Below are positions 33,203 to 41,847 of a DNA stretch of 64,000 nucleotides, piece by piece; the stretch's first letter is position 1; each line of letters begins with the position of its first letter. A program made the position numbers and the translations under genes. This stretch comes from an uncultured bacterium (GTDB lineage Bacteria > Cyanobacteriota > Vampirovibrionia > Gastranaerophilales > Gastranaerophilaceae), in NCBI GenBank assembly GCA_948684385.1, contig CAPQCU010000008.1:22073-86072 (forward strand). Direction: 5' to 3'. The notes beneath the pieces were generated by a model. The model saw only the letters and a program-made list of their open reading frames with translations, ran no database searches and was not told the DNA's origin.

Positions 33203-33760
33203 ATGTATTATAAAACACATTACAATTCACCTATCGGGAATATCACACTTGCTTGCGACAACAAAGAAAACCTTGTCGGGCTCTGGTTTGAAGGGCAGAA
33301 ATATTTTGGCGGCACGGTTAATGCGGAAATGATTGAAAACAATAATCTTGAAATATTTAAGAAGACAAAAAAATGGTTGGATAAATATTTTAAAAATGAA
33401 AAACCTGAAATTTCGGAGCTTCCGCTTGCTCCTATAGGAAATGATTTTAGGCAAAGAGTTTGGCAGATACTTTGTAAAATTCCTTATGGAGAAGTTTATA
33501 CTTATGGCGAGATTGCAAAAATAATTGCAAAAGAAAGAGGTAAAGAGAAAATGTCAGCACAGGCAGTTGGCGGAGCTGTCGGACATAATCCGATTTCGAT
33601 TATTATTCCCTGTCACAGAGTTGTAGGCTCTAATGGAAGTTTAACAGGATATGCAGGCGGAATAAAAACCAAAATTAAACTTTTAAAACACGAAGGAGTA
33701 AATATGGACGGTTTATTTGCTCCAAAACTTACCTGCAGGGATAAAGTGTATGATAAATAA
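33203..33760 (+). CDS. ogt: Methylated-DNA-protein cysteine methyltransferase Ogt
   Basis: 185 residues. It repairs O6-alkylguanine by transferring the alkyl group to its own cysteine. The active site IIIPCHRVVG, the preceding GGAVGHNP and the helix-turn-helix (IPYGEVYTYGEIA) are all present after the N-terminal domain. An extended C-terminus (KLTCRDKVYDK) is slightly unusual. RBS GAAGGAG. The PHP gene overlaps its end by 11 bp. Confidence 0.95.
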   Translation: MYYKTHYNSPIGNITLACDNKENLVGLWFEGQKYFGGTVNAEMIENNNLEIFKKTKKWLDKYFKNEKPEISELPLAPIGNDFRQRVWQILCKIPYGEVYTYGEIAKIIAKERGKEKMSAQAVGGAVGHNPISIIIPCHRVVGSNGSLTGYAGGIKTKIKLLKHEGVNMDGLFAPKLTCRDKVYDK

Positions 33761-34610
33761 AATTTCTTCAGTATCATATAAAAATGCTTTAATTCAAGGA
33801 ATACAGAGGCGTTTTCAGTTTACCCCTAAGATAGAGGATTTAGACTCTATTCTTACTCCTTTTGAATTAAAAGAGTTATTAAGAAAAATTCCTGCAGATT
33901 TTTTCGATGTCGGTGCTGATTTTAAAAATGTCAAAACCGGAAACTTTAGAGTTAATTTACATATTCATACAAAAAAATCAGACGGTTCTATGAGTCCAGA
34001 AGAATATCTTGAACAATCTGTCCGTTATGCGGATGAAATTGCCAGATTAAAGGAAAGAGACTCTTTTCCTTTTTATATTTCAGCAACTACAGACCATAAC
34101 AATTGTGAAGCTTCTCAGGAAGTTATTGCAATGATTGCAGATAATCCTAAAAAATATAAAAATTTTAAATTTGCTGCTGGTTGTGAGTTTATGTTTTTAG
34201 ATGAACAGAGCGGATTTAAGTTTCCGGCATTTGAAGCTGTAGGGCTTGGAATTAACCCTTTTTCTCAGGAGTTGTTAAAAAAGATTTCTGCTTTTAACCC
34301 GATAAAACTAATAAATAAAATTAAAGAATTCGGAGCTATTCTTTCTTATGCTCATCCTGCGCGTTTTGCTCAGGGAAATGGTGTTCATCCGGACTTCATA
34401 AAATATCTCAAACGGATTGGAATAAACGGAATTGAGTCTAATTATCAATATATCGGTATAAAATCTTCTCCGGAGCTTTCGGCACAAATATGCGAGAGTA
34501 AAAGAATTGCAGCAGAAAATGATTGGTTTGAAACAGGCGGTACAGATACCCACGGAAAAAATATTTTCCACCAGAAGGCTCAAAAAATAATTGATAGCGA
34601 ATTAAGCTGA
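33750..34610 (+). CDS. PHP-domain phosphoesterase
   Basis: Start at ATG 33750, overlapping ogt with AGGG upstream; 286 residues. The PHP signature is clear: RVNLHIHTKKSDGSMSPEEY (HxH...D), TTDHNN, GCEF, LSYAHPAR and GGTDTHGKN supply the trinuclear metal ligands. Such enzymes hydrolyse phosphate esters (histidinol phosphate, nucleotides). The substrate is unknown, and the N-terminal 60 residues are not part of the core fold. Coupled to ogt, so a nucleic-acid or nucleotide role is possible. Confidence 0.85.
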   Translation: MINKISSVSYKNALIQGIQRRFQFTPKIEDLDSILTPFELKELLRKIPADFFDVGADFKNVKTGNFRVNLHIHTKKSDGSMSPEEYLEQSVRYADEIARLKERDSFPFYISATTDHNNCEASQEVIAMIADNPKKYKNFKFAAGCEFMFLDEQSGFKFPAFEAVGLGINPFSQELLKKISAFNPIKLINKIKEFGAILSYAHPARFAQGNGVHPDFIKYLKRIGINGIESNYQYIGIKSSPELSAQICESKRIAAENDWFETGGTDTHGKNIFHQKAQKIIDSELS

Positions 34611-35201
34611 CAATTTATCATATTCACGTTTGATTTCCTGAATATCTTGCCACATAAGCCATTTCGGACTTCCTTTTTCACGTGAGTCATTTCTTAAAAG
34701 ATAAGACGGGTGAAAAATCGGCATCATTTTTGCACCGTAAACATCCACAACAGCAGCTTCAGGGCTGAACCATTTTCCTCTAATGCGGGTAATTCCGCCT
34801 GCATTACCTAAAATAGACTGCACAGCAACATTTCCGCAAAGAAGAATAAGACGGGGTTTTATTATTTCAATCTGGGCTTTTAAATATTCCCAGCAAGCTT
34901 CTTTTTCATCAGGCAGAGGATTTCTGTTTTCAGGTGGTCTGCATTTAAGAGTGTTACAGATATAAACATCTTTTTCGCGTGAAAGTCCTACTGACGCAAA
35001 AATTCTATCGAGAAGCTGCCCTGCTTTCCCGACAAAAGGTTTACCTTGCTGATCTTCATAAAACCCTGGAGCTTCACCGATTAGCATAAGCTTAGAGTTT
35101 GGAATTCCATCTGGAAAAACTATATTTGTGCGTGTTTGTCCAAGCGGGCATTTCTGACAGTTTAAACATTTTTCGCGGATTTCGTTTAGTTCTTCGTACA
35201 T
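34602..35201 (-). CDS. Family-4 uracil-DNA glycosylase
   Basis: 199 residues. Iron-sulfur cysteines (CLNCQKCPLG start, NTLKCRPP middle, and a later Cys) and the motifs MLIGEAPGFYEDQQGKPFVG, KAGQLLDRI and IFHPSYLLR identify the type-4 UDG that excises uracil from DNA. Length fits. It starts inside the end of metW (16-bp overlap) and its stop overlaps the converging PHP gene by 9 bp. Confidence 0.93.
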   Translation of the reverse strand: MYEELNEIREKCLNCQKCPLGQTRTNIVFPDGIPNSKLMLIGEAPGFYEDQQGKPFVGKAGQLLDRIFASVGLSREKDVYICNTLKCRPPENRNPLPDEKEACWEYLKAQIEIIKPRLILLCGNVAVQSILGNAGGITRIRGKWFSPEAAVVDVYGAKMMPIFHPSYLLRNDSREKGSPKWLMWQDIQEIKREYDKLSA

Positions 35202-35779
35202 AAAAATATTACTTCCTCTGTAAACATGTTATCAAAAAAATTATGAAATACACTGTTTCTTATTTTTGAATTTGTCATACATATCTTTTTTTCTATCTTA
35301 AATTCGTATTCTTTTGCGAAATTATAAAAATCTTTAATCGTTAAAAGGTGTATGTTTGGCGTGTTGTACCATTCAAATGGAAGTGCTTCGGATTTTGGCA
35401 TTCTGCCGTGAAATAAAAGGTAGAAGCGAACTTTCCAATATGCAAAGTTTGGAAAGCTTATCAGAACTTTTTTACCAACTCTAAGCATTTCCTGAATTAC
35501 GTAATCCGGTTTTTCAGTTGACTGTAGTGTTTGGTTTAAAACAACATAATCATAAGATTTATCCGGATAACCGTGCAAGCCTTCATCAATATCACCTTGA
35601 ATAACAGAGAGCCCTTTTTCGAGGCATTTAACAGTATTGTCTTGATTAATATCTATTCCGGTAACTTTAACTCCTTTTTCCTGCAGCATTTTCATTAAAG
35701 TTCCGTCACCGCATCCCACATCAAGAACAGACATCTCTGCTTCAATCATTTCTGTAATAATAGAATAGTTTATTCCCAT
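35186..35779 (-). CDS. metW: Methionine biosynthesis protein MetW
   Basis: 197 residues of a Rossmann methyltransferase-like fold: VLDVGCGDGTLMKML (SAM-binding loop), VTGIDIN, YDYVVLNQTLQSTEKP and VLISFPNFAYWKVRF are typical MetW. It works with MetX in homoserine acylation/methionine synthesis. It follows metX by about 45 bp in the order metY-metX-metW. RBS GGAGGGAG. Confidence 0.93.
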   Translation of the reverse strand: MGINYSIITEMIEAEMSVLDVGCGDGTLMKMLQEKGVKVTGIDINQDNTVKCLEKGLSVIQGDIDEGLHGYPDKSYDYVVLNQTLQSTEKPDYVIQEMLRVGKKVLISFPNFAYWKVRFYLLFHGRMPKSEALPFEWYNTPNIHLLTIKDFYNFAKEYEFKIEKKICMTNSKIRNSVFHNFFDNMFTEEVIFLCTKN

Positions 35780-35824
35780 TTACTCCCTCCGTAGGACGCC
35801 CAATTTGTAGTCTTAAAACTAGTC

Positions 35825-36925
35825 CTATACATTTACCCCCCATAAAAAGCTCCTTATGATTTTTGTCTGAGTTTCGTACTCAAGCAAAAACGCGTCATGA
35901 CCACAAGGGGATTGGATTTCGCAATAGGAGACATCTTTTTTGTTACGCATTAAAGCTCCTACCAGTTCTTTTGACTGCTCAGAAGGAAACAGCCAGTCAG
36001 AAGAAAATGAAATTACAAGGTATCTTGCATCTGTATTTTCAAACGCTTTTTCCAGCGAGCCGTACTTTCTTGCAATATCAAAATAATCAACAGCTTTTGT
36101 TATATAAAGATAACTGTTTGCGTCAAACCTGTCTACAAAAGTCTGTCCTTGATGAGCAAGATAACTTTCAACTTCAAAATCAATGTCAAAATTAAAATTA
36201 GGCGTGTCTTTATCCTGAAATCTTCTTGCAAATTTTTCATGCATAGCTTCTTCACAAAGATAAGTAATATGCCCTACCATTCTCGCAATAGCTAAACCTT
36301 TTTCGGGCTTTTCACCGTGGTAATAGTTTCCGTTATTAAAGTTAGGGTCGGAAAGTATCGCGTTTCTACCTACAGCGTTAAATGCAATACTTTGTGCAGA
36401 AAGCCTTGGAGTTGAAGCAATCACAATTACGTGAGAAACCATTTCATTATAAGTCAAAGCCCATTCAAGAGCCTGCATTCCGCCCATTGAACCGCCTGCA
36501 ACAGTAAGTTTTTTAACTCCCAGAAAGTCAATAAGCTTTTTTTGAACTTTTACCACATCCTCAATAGTAATTACCGGAAAAGTTAACCCGTACTCTTTTC
36601 CTGTTTCAGGATTTATCGACCCCGGACCGGTTGTTCCTTTACATCCTCCAAGCATGTTTGAGCAGATAACAAAGTATTTATCTGTGTCAAACGCTTTACC
36701 TGAACCTACCATGTCGTTCCACCAGCCAGGTTTTGCATCGCCTTCATGGTATTCGGCAGCATGAGCGTCTCCTGTTAATGCGTGAAGAAGTAAAATCGCA
36801 TTATCTCCGGCTTCGTTTAGCTCTCCGTATGTTTCGTAAGCTACTTCAACTTCTTTAAGCTCTCTGCCGGATTCAAGGTTCAAAGGTTCGTTAATTTTAA
36901 AGATTTTGGTTTCAACTATACACAT
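35825..36925 (-). CDS. metX: Homoserine O-acetyltransferase MetX
   Basis: 366 residues, alpha/beta-hydrolase fold. The nucleophile elbow [13 protein letters not shown] supplies Ser; Asp (SFSSDWLFP) and His (SPCGHDAFL) complete the triad. [13 protein letters not shown] forms the oxyanion region and [16 protein letters not shown] is the usual substrate loop. It acetylates (or succinylates) homoserine, feeding metY. Start overlaps the metY end by 10 bp, so the genes are coupled. Confidence 0.95.
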   Translation of the reverse strand: MCIVETKIFKINEPLNLESGRELKEVEVAYETYGELNEAGDNAILLLHALTGDAHAAEYHEGDAKPGWWNDMVGSGKAFDTDKYFVICSNMLGGCKGTTGPGSINPETGKEYGLTFPVITIEDVVKVQKKLIDFLGVKKLTVAGGSMGGMQALEWALTYNEMVSHVIVIASTPRLSAQSIAFNAVGRNAILSDPNFNNGNYYHGEKPEKGLAIARMVGHITYLCEEAMHEKFARRFQDKDTPNFNFDIDFEVESYLAHQGQTFVDRFDANSYLYITKAVDYFDIARKYGSLEKAFENTDARYLVISFSSDWLFPSEQSKELVGALMRNKKDVSYCEIQSPCGHDAFLLEYETQTKIIRSFLWGVNV

Positions 36926-38193
36926 TGGCTTAACTTAATCGCTCTATCTAAATCTTCAATAATATCATCTACATCTTCCAAGCCCACAGAAAAACGCATA
37001 AAATCATCAGTAACTCCGCAGGCAATTTTTTGTTCATCACTAAGCTGCCTGTGAGTAGTCAGATAAGGATAAGTTATTATGCTTCTGGTGTCTCCGATAT
37101 TTGTTGTATGGATAGGAATGGAAAGTGAGTTGATAAATTTTTCTCCGGCTTTTGCTCCGCCTTTTAAACCAAAACCAATAATTGAAGAACATCCTTTTGG
37201 AGTGTATTTTTGAGCAAGCTCATAATATTTACTGCTTTTTAGCCCCGGATAATTAACCCAGCTTATTGCAGGATGCTGTTCAAGCCACTGAGCAATTTTC
37301 AGCGCAGACTCGCAGTGCCTTTGCATTCTAAGTGATAAGGTTTCAAGTCCTGAGATTGTAAGGTAAGAGTTAAAAGGACTCGGGCAAGAACCCATATCGC
37401 GTAAAATTTGCGCTCTTGCTTTAACAATATAAGCTGCTTTTCCAAACTCTTTAGTGTAAATAATCCCATGATACGACTCGTCAGGAGTCGTAAGTTCAGG
37501 AAATTTTCCTGAAGCTTCCCAGTTGAAATTACCTGAGTCAATAACTGCTCCGCCCATAGCGTTACCATGACCTGAAATATATTTAGTTGTAGAATGAACA
37601 ACAATATCAGCTCCCCATTCAATAGGTTTGCAAAGATAAGGGCTTGGAATAGTGTTATCAACAATTAAAGGAATATTGTGTTTGTGAGCGACTTTAGCCA
37701 GTTTTTCAATATCAATAATATTCAAAGCAGGGTTTGAAAGAAGTTCGATAAAAATGCATCTGGTTTTTTCTGTAATCTCTCGCTCAAAGTCCTCCGGCTC
37801 TTCACCTTTAGCAAACTTAACATTAATTCCCAATTTTTTGAATGTGGAAGAAAACAGGTTGCAAGTTCCGCCGTAAAGAGTAGAGGCGGCAACAACTTCG
37901 TCTCCTGTGTTTGTGATATTTAAAATAGCAGCAGTTGTTGCCGCCTGACCTGATGAAAAACTTAAAGCTCCGACTCCGCCTTCCAGCTCTGCGAGACGTT
38001 TTTCAAGAATATTATTGGTAGGATTTGAAAGCCTTGTGTAAATATCACCTTCAACTTTTAAATCAAACAAATCAGCCCCGCGCTGGACTTCACCAAAATC
38101 AAATGCAGTTGTAGGATAAATAGGAACATTTATACACATTTGATGCTCTTTGGGTTCATATCCAGCGTGAAGAAGCTTTGTGTCAAATTTCAT
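36916..38193 (-). CDS. metY: O-acetylhomoserine sulfhydrylase MetY
   Basis: 425 residues, Cys/Met-metabolism PLP enzyme. [43 protein letters not shown] and [15 protein letters not shown] (PLP lysine) give the family; length and the C-terminal [15 protein letters not shown] fit. It makes homocysteine from O-acetylhomoserine and sulfide. The acyl-CoA synthetase gene ends one base upstream, so four genes (AMP-ligase, metY, metX, metW) may form one transcript. Confidence 0.95.
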   Translation of the reverse strand: MKFDTKLLHAGYEPKEHQMCINVPIYPTTAFDFGEVQRGADLFDLKVEGDIYTRLSNPTNNILEKRLAELEGGVGALSFSSGQAATTAAILNITNTGDEVVAASTLYGGTCNLFSSTFKKLGINVKFAKGEEPEDFEREITEKTRCIFIELLSNPALNIIDIEKLAKVAHKHNIPLIVDNTIPSPYLCKPIEWGADIVVHSTTKYISGHGNAMGGAVIDSGNFNWEASGKFPELTTPDESYHGIIYTKEFGKAAYIVKARAQILRDMGSCPSPFNSYLTISGLETLSLRMQRHCESALKIAQWLEQHPAISWVNYPGLKSSKYYELAQKYTPKGCSSIIGFGLKGGAKAGEKFINSLSIPIHTTNIGDTRSIITYPYLTTHRQLSDEQKIACGVTDDFMRFSVGLEDVDDIIEDLDRAIKLSQCV

Positions 38194-39876
38194 CTACAGC
38201 GCTCCTATAAGTTCTTTAACTTTTTTACGCTGTATTTTTCTGGTTGCTGTTCTTGGAAGAGCGTCTTTAAGAACGGTAATATTTATAGGTCGTTTGTAAG
38301 GCGCAAGCCTTTGCGAACGTTTTTTTACTTCGTCTCTTAAAATTTTATTTAATTCTTCGTCATTGTATTTTTCTTTTAATTCGTCTTTAGGAACAACAAC
38401 AACAGCAATATCTTCAGTTCCGTCTTTCGCTCCTCCGTCTCTTGATGTTCCGAAAACACAAAGCTCCGCAAACATGTCGCTGGTTTCTAAGACCGCCTCA
38501 ACTTCTTCAGGAAATACTTTTTTACCGCCGGATAAAACAATCATGTTTTTGATTCTGCCCGTAATATAAACCTGACCTTTGTCATCTATTTTGGCAATAT
38601 CTCCGGTGTGGAACCAGCCGTCTTCATCGATTACAGACGCCGTAAGTTCAGGCTGGTGATGATATCCTCTCATAATCGAAGGCCCTTTTAATAAAAGTTC
38701 TCCGGATTCTTCATCAATTTTAGCTTCAAAAGAAGGCAATACTTTACCAACAGAATGAATGTTTCTGTCTTTTTCAAAGGAAATTGTTGCAACAGGACTT
38801 GTTTCAGTCAAGCCGTATCCTTGATAAACTTCGATACCTATTCTTCTAAAGAATTTTGCAACATCAACATCAAGCGGAGCTCCTCCTGAGAGGCACCATT
38901 TAAAACTTCCGCCAAAGCAATCATGAAGGCGTTTAAACATAAGTTTTTTAATCCATCTGAACGGAAGGAATTTAGCTATATGGTATCTTAACGGGAATGT
39001 TTTCTGGTAAAATACCGGTGCGTTCTTGATTTCAGCTTCTAAAGTTGTTTTAAGAAGCTTGAGGAACGCAGGAACAAGAACTATTGCGTTGAGCTTTTTG
39101 TCTTTCATTATATTTAATATGTCTTTTGGTTTTAAGCTGCGTGTGTAGTAAATTGAAACTCCCATATTTAAGAAAGTGGAAAAACCTACTGTCATTTCAA
39201 ACAGGTGGTTCATAGGAAGGATAGAGAGAACTCTAAAATCTTTTTTCTTCGGAAGTACCGGATTTAATACAACTTTTAAATCTTTAAGCTGTGCAAGAAT
39301 GTTTCCAAAAGTAGTTTCAACCCCTTTTGGAGCTCCGGTTGTACCTGAAGTATAAATAATAAACATTCTTGACTTACGGGCTCTATGCCTCCATTTGCAG
39401 GAATAATTCATCGGAGTTGTATAAATACTTTGCAACCCGTCTCCTGATTCCGGACGTTCATCCATTACTATAATATGTTTTATTGAAGGAATTGCCTGCT
39501 GAAGCTCTTTTGCTTTTTCAATGTAATTTTGAGAAACGAGCATGACAGAAGGAAGGCAGTCTGAAAGAATTGAAGTTAACTCATATTTTGTTAATTTGAT
39601 ATCCAGAGGAACAGTAATCATTCCGGCAAGAACTGATGCGAAAACACAAACTCCAAACTCGGGCTTTGATTCGGAAAGAATTGCCATTTTTTCGCCTTTT
39701 TGAATGCCTAAATCATTTATTAAATAAGAAGCCAGCCTTCTGGATAAGAGACCTAATCCGTCAAAAGTAAGTTCTTTCCATCCGAAATTTGTTTTGATAC
39801 CCAGTGCTACTTTGCGCGCATAATCATTTGTTTTATCTTCAAGTAAAGACAATACATTACTTTCACGTTCTCTCAT
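38194..39876 (-). CDS. Long-chain acyl-CoA synthetase (AMP-forming)
   Basis: 560 residues of the ANL superfamily. Motifs: IYTSGTTGAPKGVET (P-loop), YQGYGLTETSPVATI, DGWFHTGDIAKID and TGRIKNMIVLSGGKKVFPEEVE. The catalytic Lys appears in the C-terminal LPRTATRKIQRKKV. It activates fatty acids through acyl-AMP for lipid synthesis or recycling. RBS GGGGGAAAAAG precedes ATG. Substrate length cannot be read. Confidence 0.9.
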   Translation of the reverse strand: MRERESNVLSLLEDKTNDYARKVALGIKTNFGWKELTFDGLGLLSRRLASYLINDLGIQKGEKMAILSESKPEFGVCVFASVLAGMITVPLDIKLTKYELTSILSDCLPSVMLVSQNYIEKAKELQQAIPSIKHIIVMDERPESGDGLQSIYTTPMNYSCKWRHRARKSRMFIIYTSGTTGAPKGVETTFGNILAQLKDLKVVLNPVLPKKKDFRVLSILPMNHLFEMTVGFSTFLNMGVSIYYTRSLKPKDILNIMKDKKLNAIVLVPAFLKLLKTTLEAEIKNAPVFYQKTFPLRYHIAKFLPFRWIKKLMFKRLHDCFGGSFKWCLSGGAPLDVDVAKFFRRIGIEVYQGYGLTETSPVATISFEKDRNIHSVGKVLPSFEAKIDEESGELLLKGPSIMRGYHHQPELTASVIDEDGWFHTGDIAKIDDKGQVYITGRIKNMIVLSGGKKVFPEEVEAVLETSDMFAELCVFGTSRDGGAKDGTEDIAVVVVPKDELKEKYNDEELNKILRDEVKKRSQRLAPYKRPINITVLKDALPRTATRKIQRKKVKELIGAL

Positions 39877-39966
39877 CTTTTTCCCCCATAATAAATGATA
39901 TTAATTACTATTATACCAGAATATGGAAGATTGGACACATTTCTTAATAAAATGTGACAATTATTA

Positions 39967-39990
39967 AAAAGAAGCCATTTGGCTTCTTTT
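39967..39990. terminator. Intrinsic terminator after nrdG
   Basis: AAAAGAAGCC and GGCTTCTTTT form a 10-bp stem with loop ATTT, overlapping the nrdG stop codon. T/A runs on both sides. Confidence 0.8.
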
Positions 39991-40481
39991 TAAGTGGTAT
40001 GTAATATAATTTCGCCTTTTTCAAGGGTTGGTTTAACATCAATAACCCTTTGATTTGAGCTTCCGACCCAGTGAATTTTAGGGTCAAGAAGTTCTTGAAC
40101 AAATTTCCCTTCTGCAATTACGTCAATATCTGCGATTTCAGGAATATCTTTAATTTCTTCCCAGAGGAAACCTGTATAAAGCCAGATATTTTTTTGCGGC
40201 ATTTCGCTGCGTATTTTTTTAATCAATCTAAACACTTCCTCTCTGTTGAACGGGTGCAGCGGGTCGCCGCCAGAGAAAGTAATTCCGGATATGTGCGGCT
40301 TGTTAAGCGCTTCAAATAATTCTTGTTCAGCTGCTTCATCAAAAGGAAGCCCTCCTGCAACATCCCAGGTTATAGGGTTCTGGCAGCCGTGACAGTGGTG
40401 AGTGCATCCTGAAACCCATAAAACAACTCTTAAACCGTCGCCATTTAGCATGTCATCTTTTGTAATGTTGTGATAATTCAT
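39990..40481 (-). CDS. nrdG: Anaerobic ribonucleotide reductase activating protein NrdG
   Basis: 163-residue radical-SAM enzyme. The cluster motif is GCTHHCHGCQNP (C-x3-C-x2-C), followed by GITFSGGDPLHPFN. It generates the glycyl radical on NrdD under anaerobic conditions, in keeping with a gut anaerobe. No nrdD gene is next to it in this window. TGTACA and a promoter-like region lie upstream. Confidence 0.94.
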   Translation of the reverse strand: MNYHNITKDDMLNGDGLRVVLWVSGCTHHCHGCQNPITWDVAGGLPFDEAAEQELFEALNKPHISGITFSGGDPLHPFNREEVFRLIKKIRSEMPQKNIWLYTGFLWEEIKDIPEIADIDVIAEGKFVQELLDPKIHWVGSSNQRVIDVKPTLEKGEIILHTT

Positions 40482-40651
40482 TTTATAAACCTCTTTTATT
40501 TATAATAGCATTGACATGCATTTTTGTACAAAGAGTAAAGTTGTATGAAGATTTTGGCATGTGAATGATATAAATTTTTATCCCTCCCTTTTTTTTACAC
40601 CGTTCTTACAAGTTTCTGCATCTCACTGCATAATTTTTATTTACCCCCCCC

Positions 40652-40679
40652 TTTACAAAAATTTTTTATTTGGTAATAT
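40652..40679 (+). promoter_or_regulatory. Predicted promoter of the tRNA-Asn transcript
   Basis: TTTACA (40652-40657) and TAATAT (40674-40679), spacing 16 bp. The predicted transcript would contain the folded leader at 40693-40764 and tRNA-Asn. Confidence 0.5.
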
Positions 40680-40692
40680 AGTTAAGGAGATA

Positions 40693-40764
40693 TTCCTCAG
40701 TAGTTCCCCGAGCGACAGCGAGAAGGGCTACAGATATCGGAGCAGTTGCTCTGGTATTGAGGAA
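40693..40764 (+). other. 72-nt folded leader upstream of tRNA-Asn
   Basis: TTCCTCA (40693-40699) pairs with TGAGGAA (40758-40764), a 7-bp closing stem like an acceptor stem. Its 5' part (TCCTCAGTAG) equals the first ten bases of tRNA-Asn. The interior (GAGC, GCTC segments) does not form a normal cloverleaf. It may be a decayed tRNA copy or a precursor leader. The approximately 300 bp before tRNA-Asn hold no gene. Confidence 0.35.
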
Positions 40765-40788
40765 GACAATCGAATAAAACTGAAATAA

Positions 40789-40860
40789 TCCTCAGTAGCT
40801 CAATGGCGGAGCAACCGGCTGTTAACCGGTAGGTTGTTGGTTCGAGTCCAACCTGGGGAG
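40789..40860 (+). tRNA. tRNA-Asn(GUU)
   Basis: Acceptor TCCTCAG/CTGGGGA, anticodon stem ACCGG/CCGGT with loop CTGTTAA (anticodon GTT), T-arm with GTTCGAGTC, discriminator G. CCA not encoded. Confidence 0.95.
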
Positions 40861-40869
40861 TTTTTTATT

Positions 40870-40895
40870 AAAAGAGGGTTTCAGCCCTCTTTTTT
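40870..40895 (+). terminator. Intrinsic terminator after tRNA-Asn
   Basis: AAAAGAGGG and CCCTCTTTT pair around TTTCAG, followed by T-run. Confidence 0.85.
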
Positions 40896-41125
40896 AATGT
40901 CAAAATTTTCTGCATTTTACCCTTTTGCTACAATATTGCTACAGTAAAATTTAAAAAGATTAAAAAGTAAAACATTTATTTTTAAGAATTTTGAGTTATT
41001 CTTAATGATTGGCAAAATTACATCATTTATAACCTGACTACAAACGAAATATACATTATTGTTTAATTTCAGCGTTAAACGAGATTTTGTAATACGTAAA
41101 ACTATTGTTTAAATATAAATTTTAA
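40896..41125. other. Non-coding region right of tRNA-Asn
   Basis: No gene is supported. TTGCTACA occurs twice in tandem (40925-40932 and 40936-40943), the sort of repeat often found beside integrase attachment sites. No second copy of the tRNA-Asn 3' end was found in the window. Confidence 0.35.
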
Positions 41126-41154
41126 TTGTAAATCATAGCAATATGTGATAGAAT
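41126..41154 (+). promoter_or_regulatory. Promoter of the small hydrophobic peptide transcript
   Basis: TTGTAA (41126-41131) and TAGAAT (41149-41154) with the ideal 17-bp spacer. Predicted start near 41161. Confidence 0.6.
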
Positions 41155-41160
41155 TAGTAC

Positions 41161-41388
41161 AAATGGGGTTATATTAGGCAGTTTAACCCATTCTGCTAAA
41201 AAGTCCTCGGCAGGGGTGGGGATATATGCAAAATATCCTTTCATAGCCCAAGAGTGATTCTTGGATACCTATGCAGTTTATGCAAGTTATAGATTGTATA
41301 AACAAGTGGTATGAACGCCACTAAAAATAATGAGGCCACTGTGAGGTAGCACCTTGCGCCGGCGTAAGGTTTAACAGGAGACAATATA
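41161..41388 (+). ncRNA. Structured 228-nt leader of the small peptide
   Basis: Serial hairpins are visible: GGATAT/ATATCC (41219-41238), CCAAGA/TCTTGG (41249-41265), AGTGG/CCACT (about 41305-41322) and ACCTTGCG/CGTAAGGT with loop CCGG (41351-41370). The last ends five bases before the AGGAGA ribosome binding site. A long folded leader before a tiny hydrophobic ORF is typical for type I toxin mRNAs, where it limits translation. No known riboswitch matches convincingly. Confidence 0.5.
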
Positions 41389-41466
41389 ATGTTAGACCTT
41401 ATAACAATCTCAATACATCCAGTTTTATTTGCTTTGTTGCTTGTAATTCTATTTGTAAAGAGATAA
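41389..41466 (+). CDS. 25-aa hydrophobic peptide, type I toxin-like
   Basis: ATG preceded by AGGAGA at 8-bp spacing. The 25 residues (MLDLITISIHPVLFALLLVI then LFVKR) form one membrane helix with a basic C-terminus. Size, hydrophobicity, positive tail, own promoter, folded leader and strong terminator all fit small membrane toxins of type I toxin-antitoxin systems. The antisense RNA is not identified. It lies next to a restriction-modification locus. A regulatory or structural membrane peptide is the alternative. Confidence 0.5.
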   Translation: MLDLITISIHPVLFALLLVILFVKR

Positions 41467-41472
41467 TGGGGA

Positions 41473-41495
41473 GGAGGGATATAATCCCTCCTTTT
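41473..41495 (+). terminator. Intrinsic terminator of the small peptide transcript
   Basis: GGAGGGAT and ATCCCTCC form an 8-bp stem with loop ATA and then TTTTCT, beginning 7 bp after the stop codon. Confidence 0.85.
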
Positions 41496-41540
41496 CTATT
41501 ATGAAACTTTTAATTTTCAAGACTTTAGATTTTAAAATAT

Positions 41541-41792
41541 TTACCCCTTTATACACTTCAAATAATGCTCATTAAAATCTTTGCACCCGCAAGTTAATCT
41601 AACACGATTGAAAAATGGATTTTTTTCCAAGATTTTATTAGCCACCCTTTCCCCAGCTTCGTCATTATCCAAAAATAGCTCAAACTTTTTATACTTAGTA
41701 AAATCGATTTCATCTATTTGTTTAATTAAACCATTTCTGATGGATTTGGTGGATACAATACCCCTGATTAAAAGATTGAATACTGTGCATAA
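41541..41792 (-). pseudogene. Remnant of a Toprim-domain (primase-like) mobile-element protein
   Basis: The minus frame is open for about 83 codons with no start codon. It reads ...KKFELFLDNDEAGERVANK..., then GCKDFNEHYL and a stop. The D-x-D-x-A-G and K-D-x-N patterns are those of Toprim domains in DnaG-like and relaxase-associated proteins of mobile elements. The N-terminus is missing. It is evidence of an older element in this accessory block. Confidence 0.6.
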
Positions 41793-41847
41793 TTAACACA
41801 TGTGTGGTAAGATTTATTTCAGGGAGAAATATGAGAGAGGTGTAGTT

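Noticed and set aside
41161..41388. Cobalamin riboswitch (GCCACTG and AACAGGAGAC segments)
   Set aside because: Only short matches; the other conserved parts and the usual order are missing, and the downstream gene is a 25-aa peptide.
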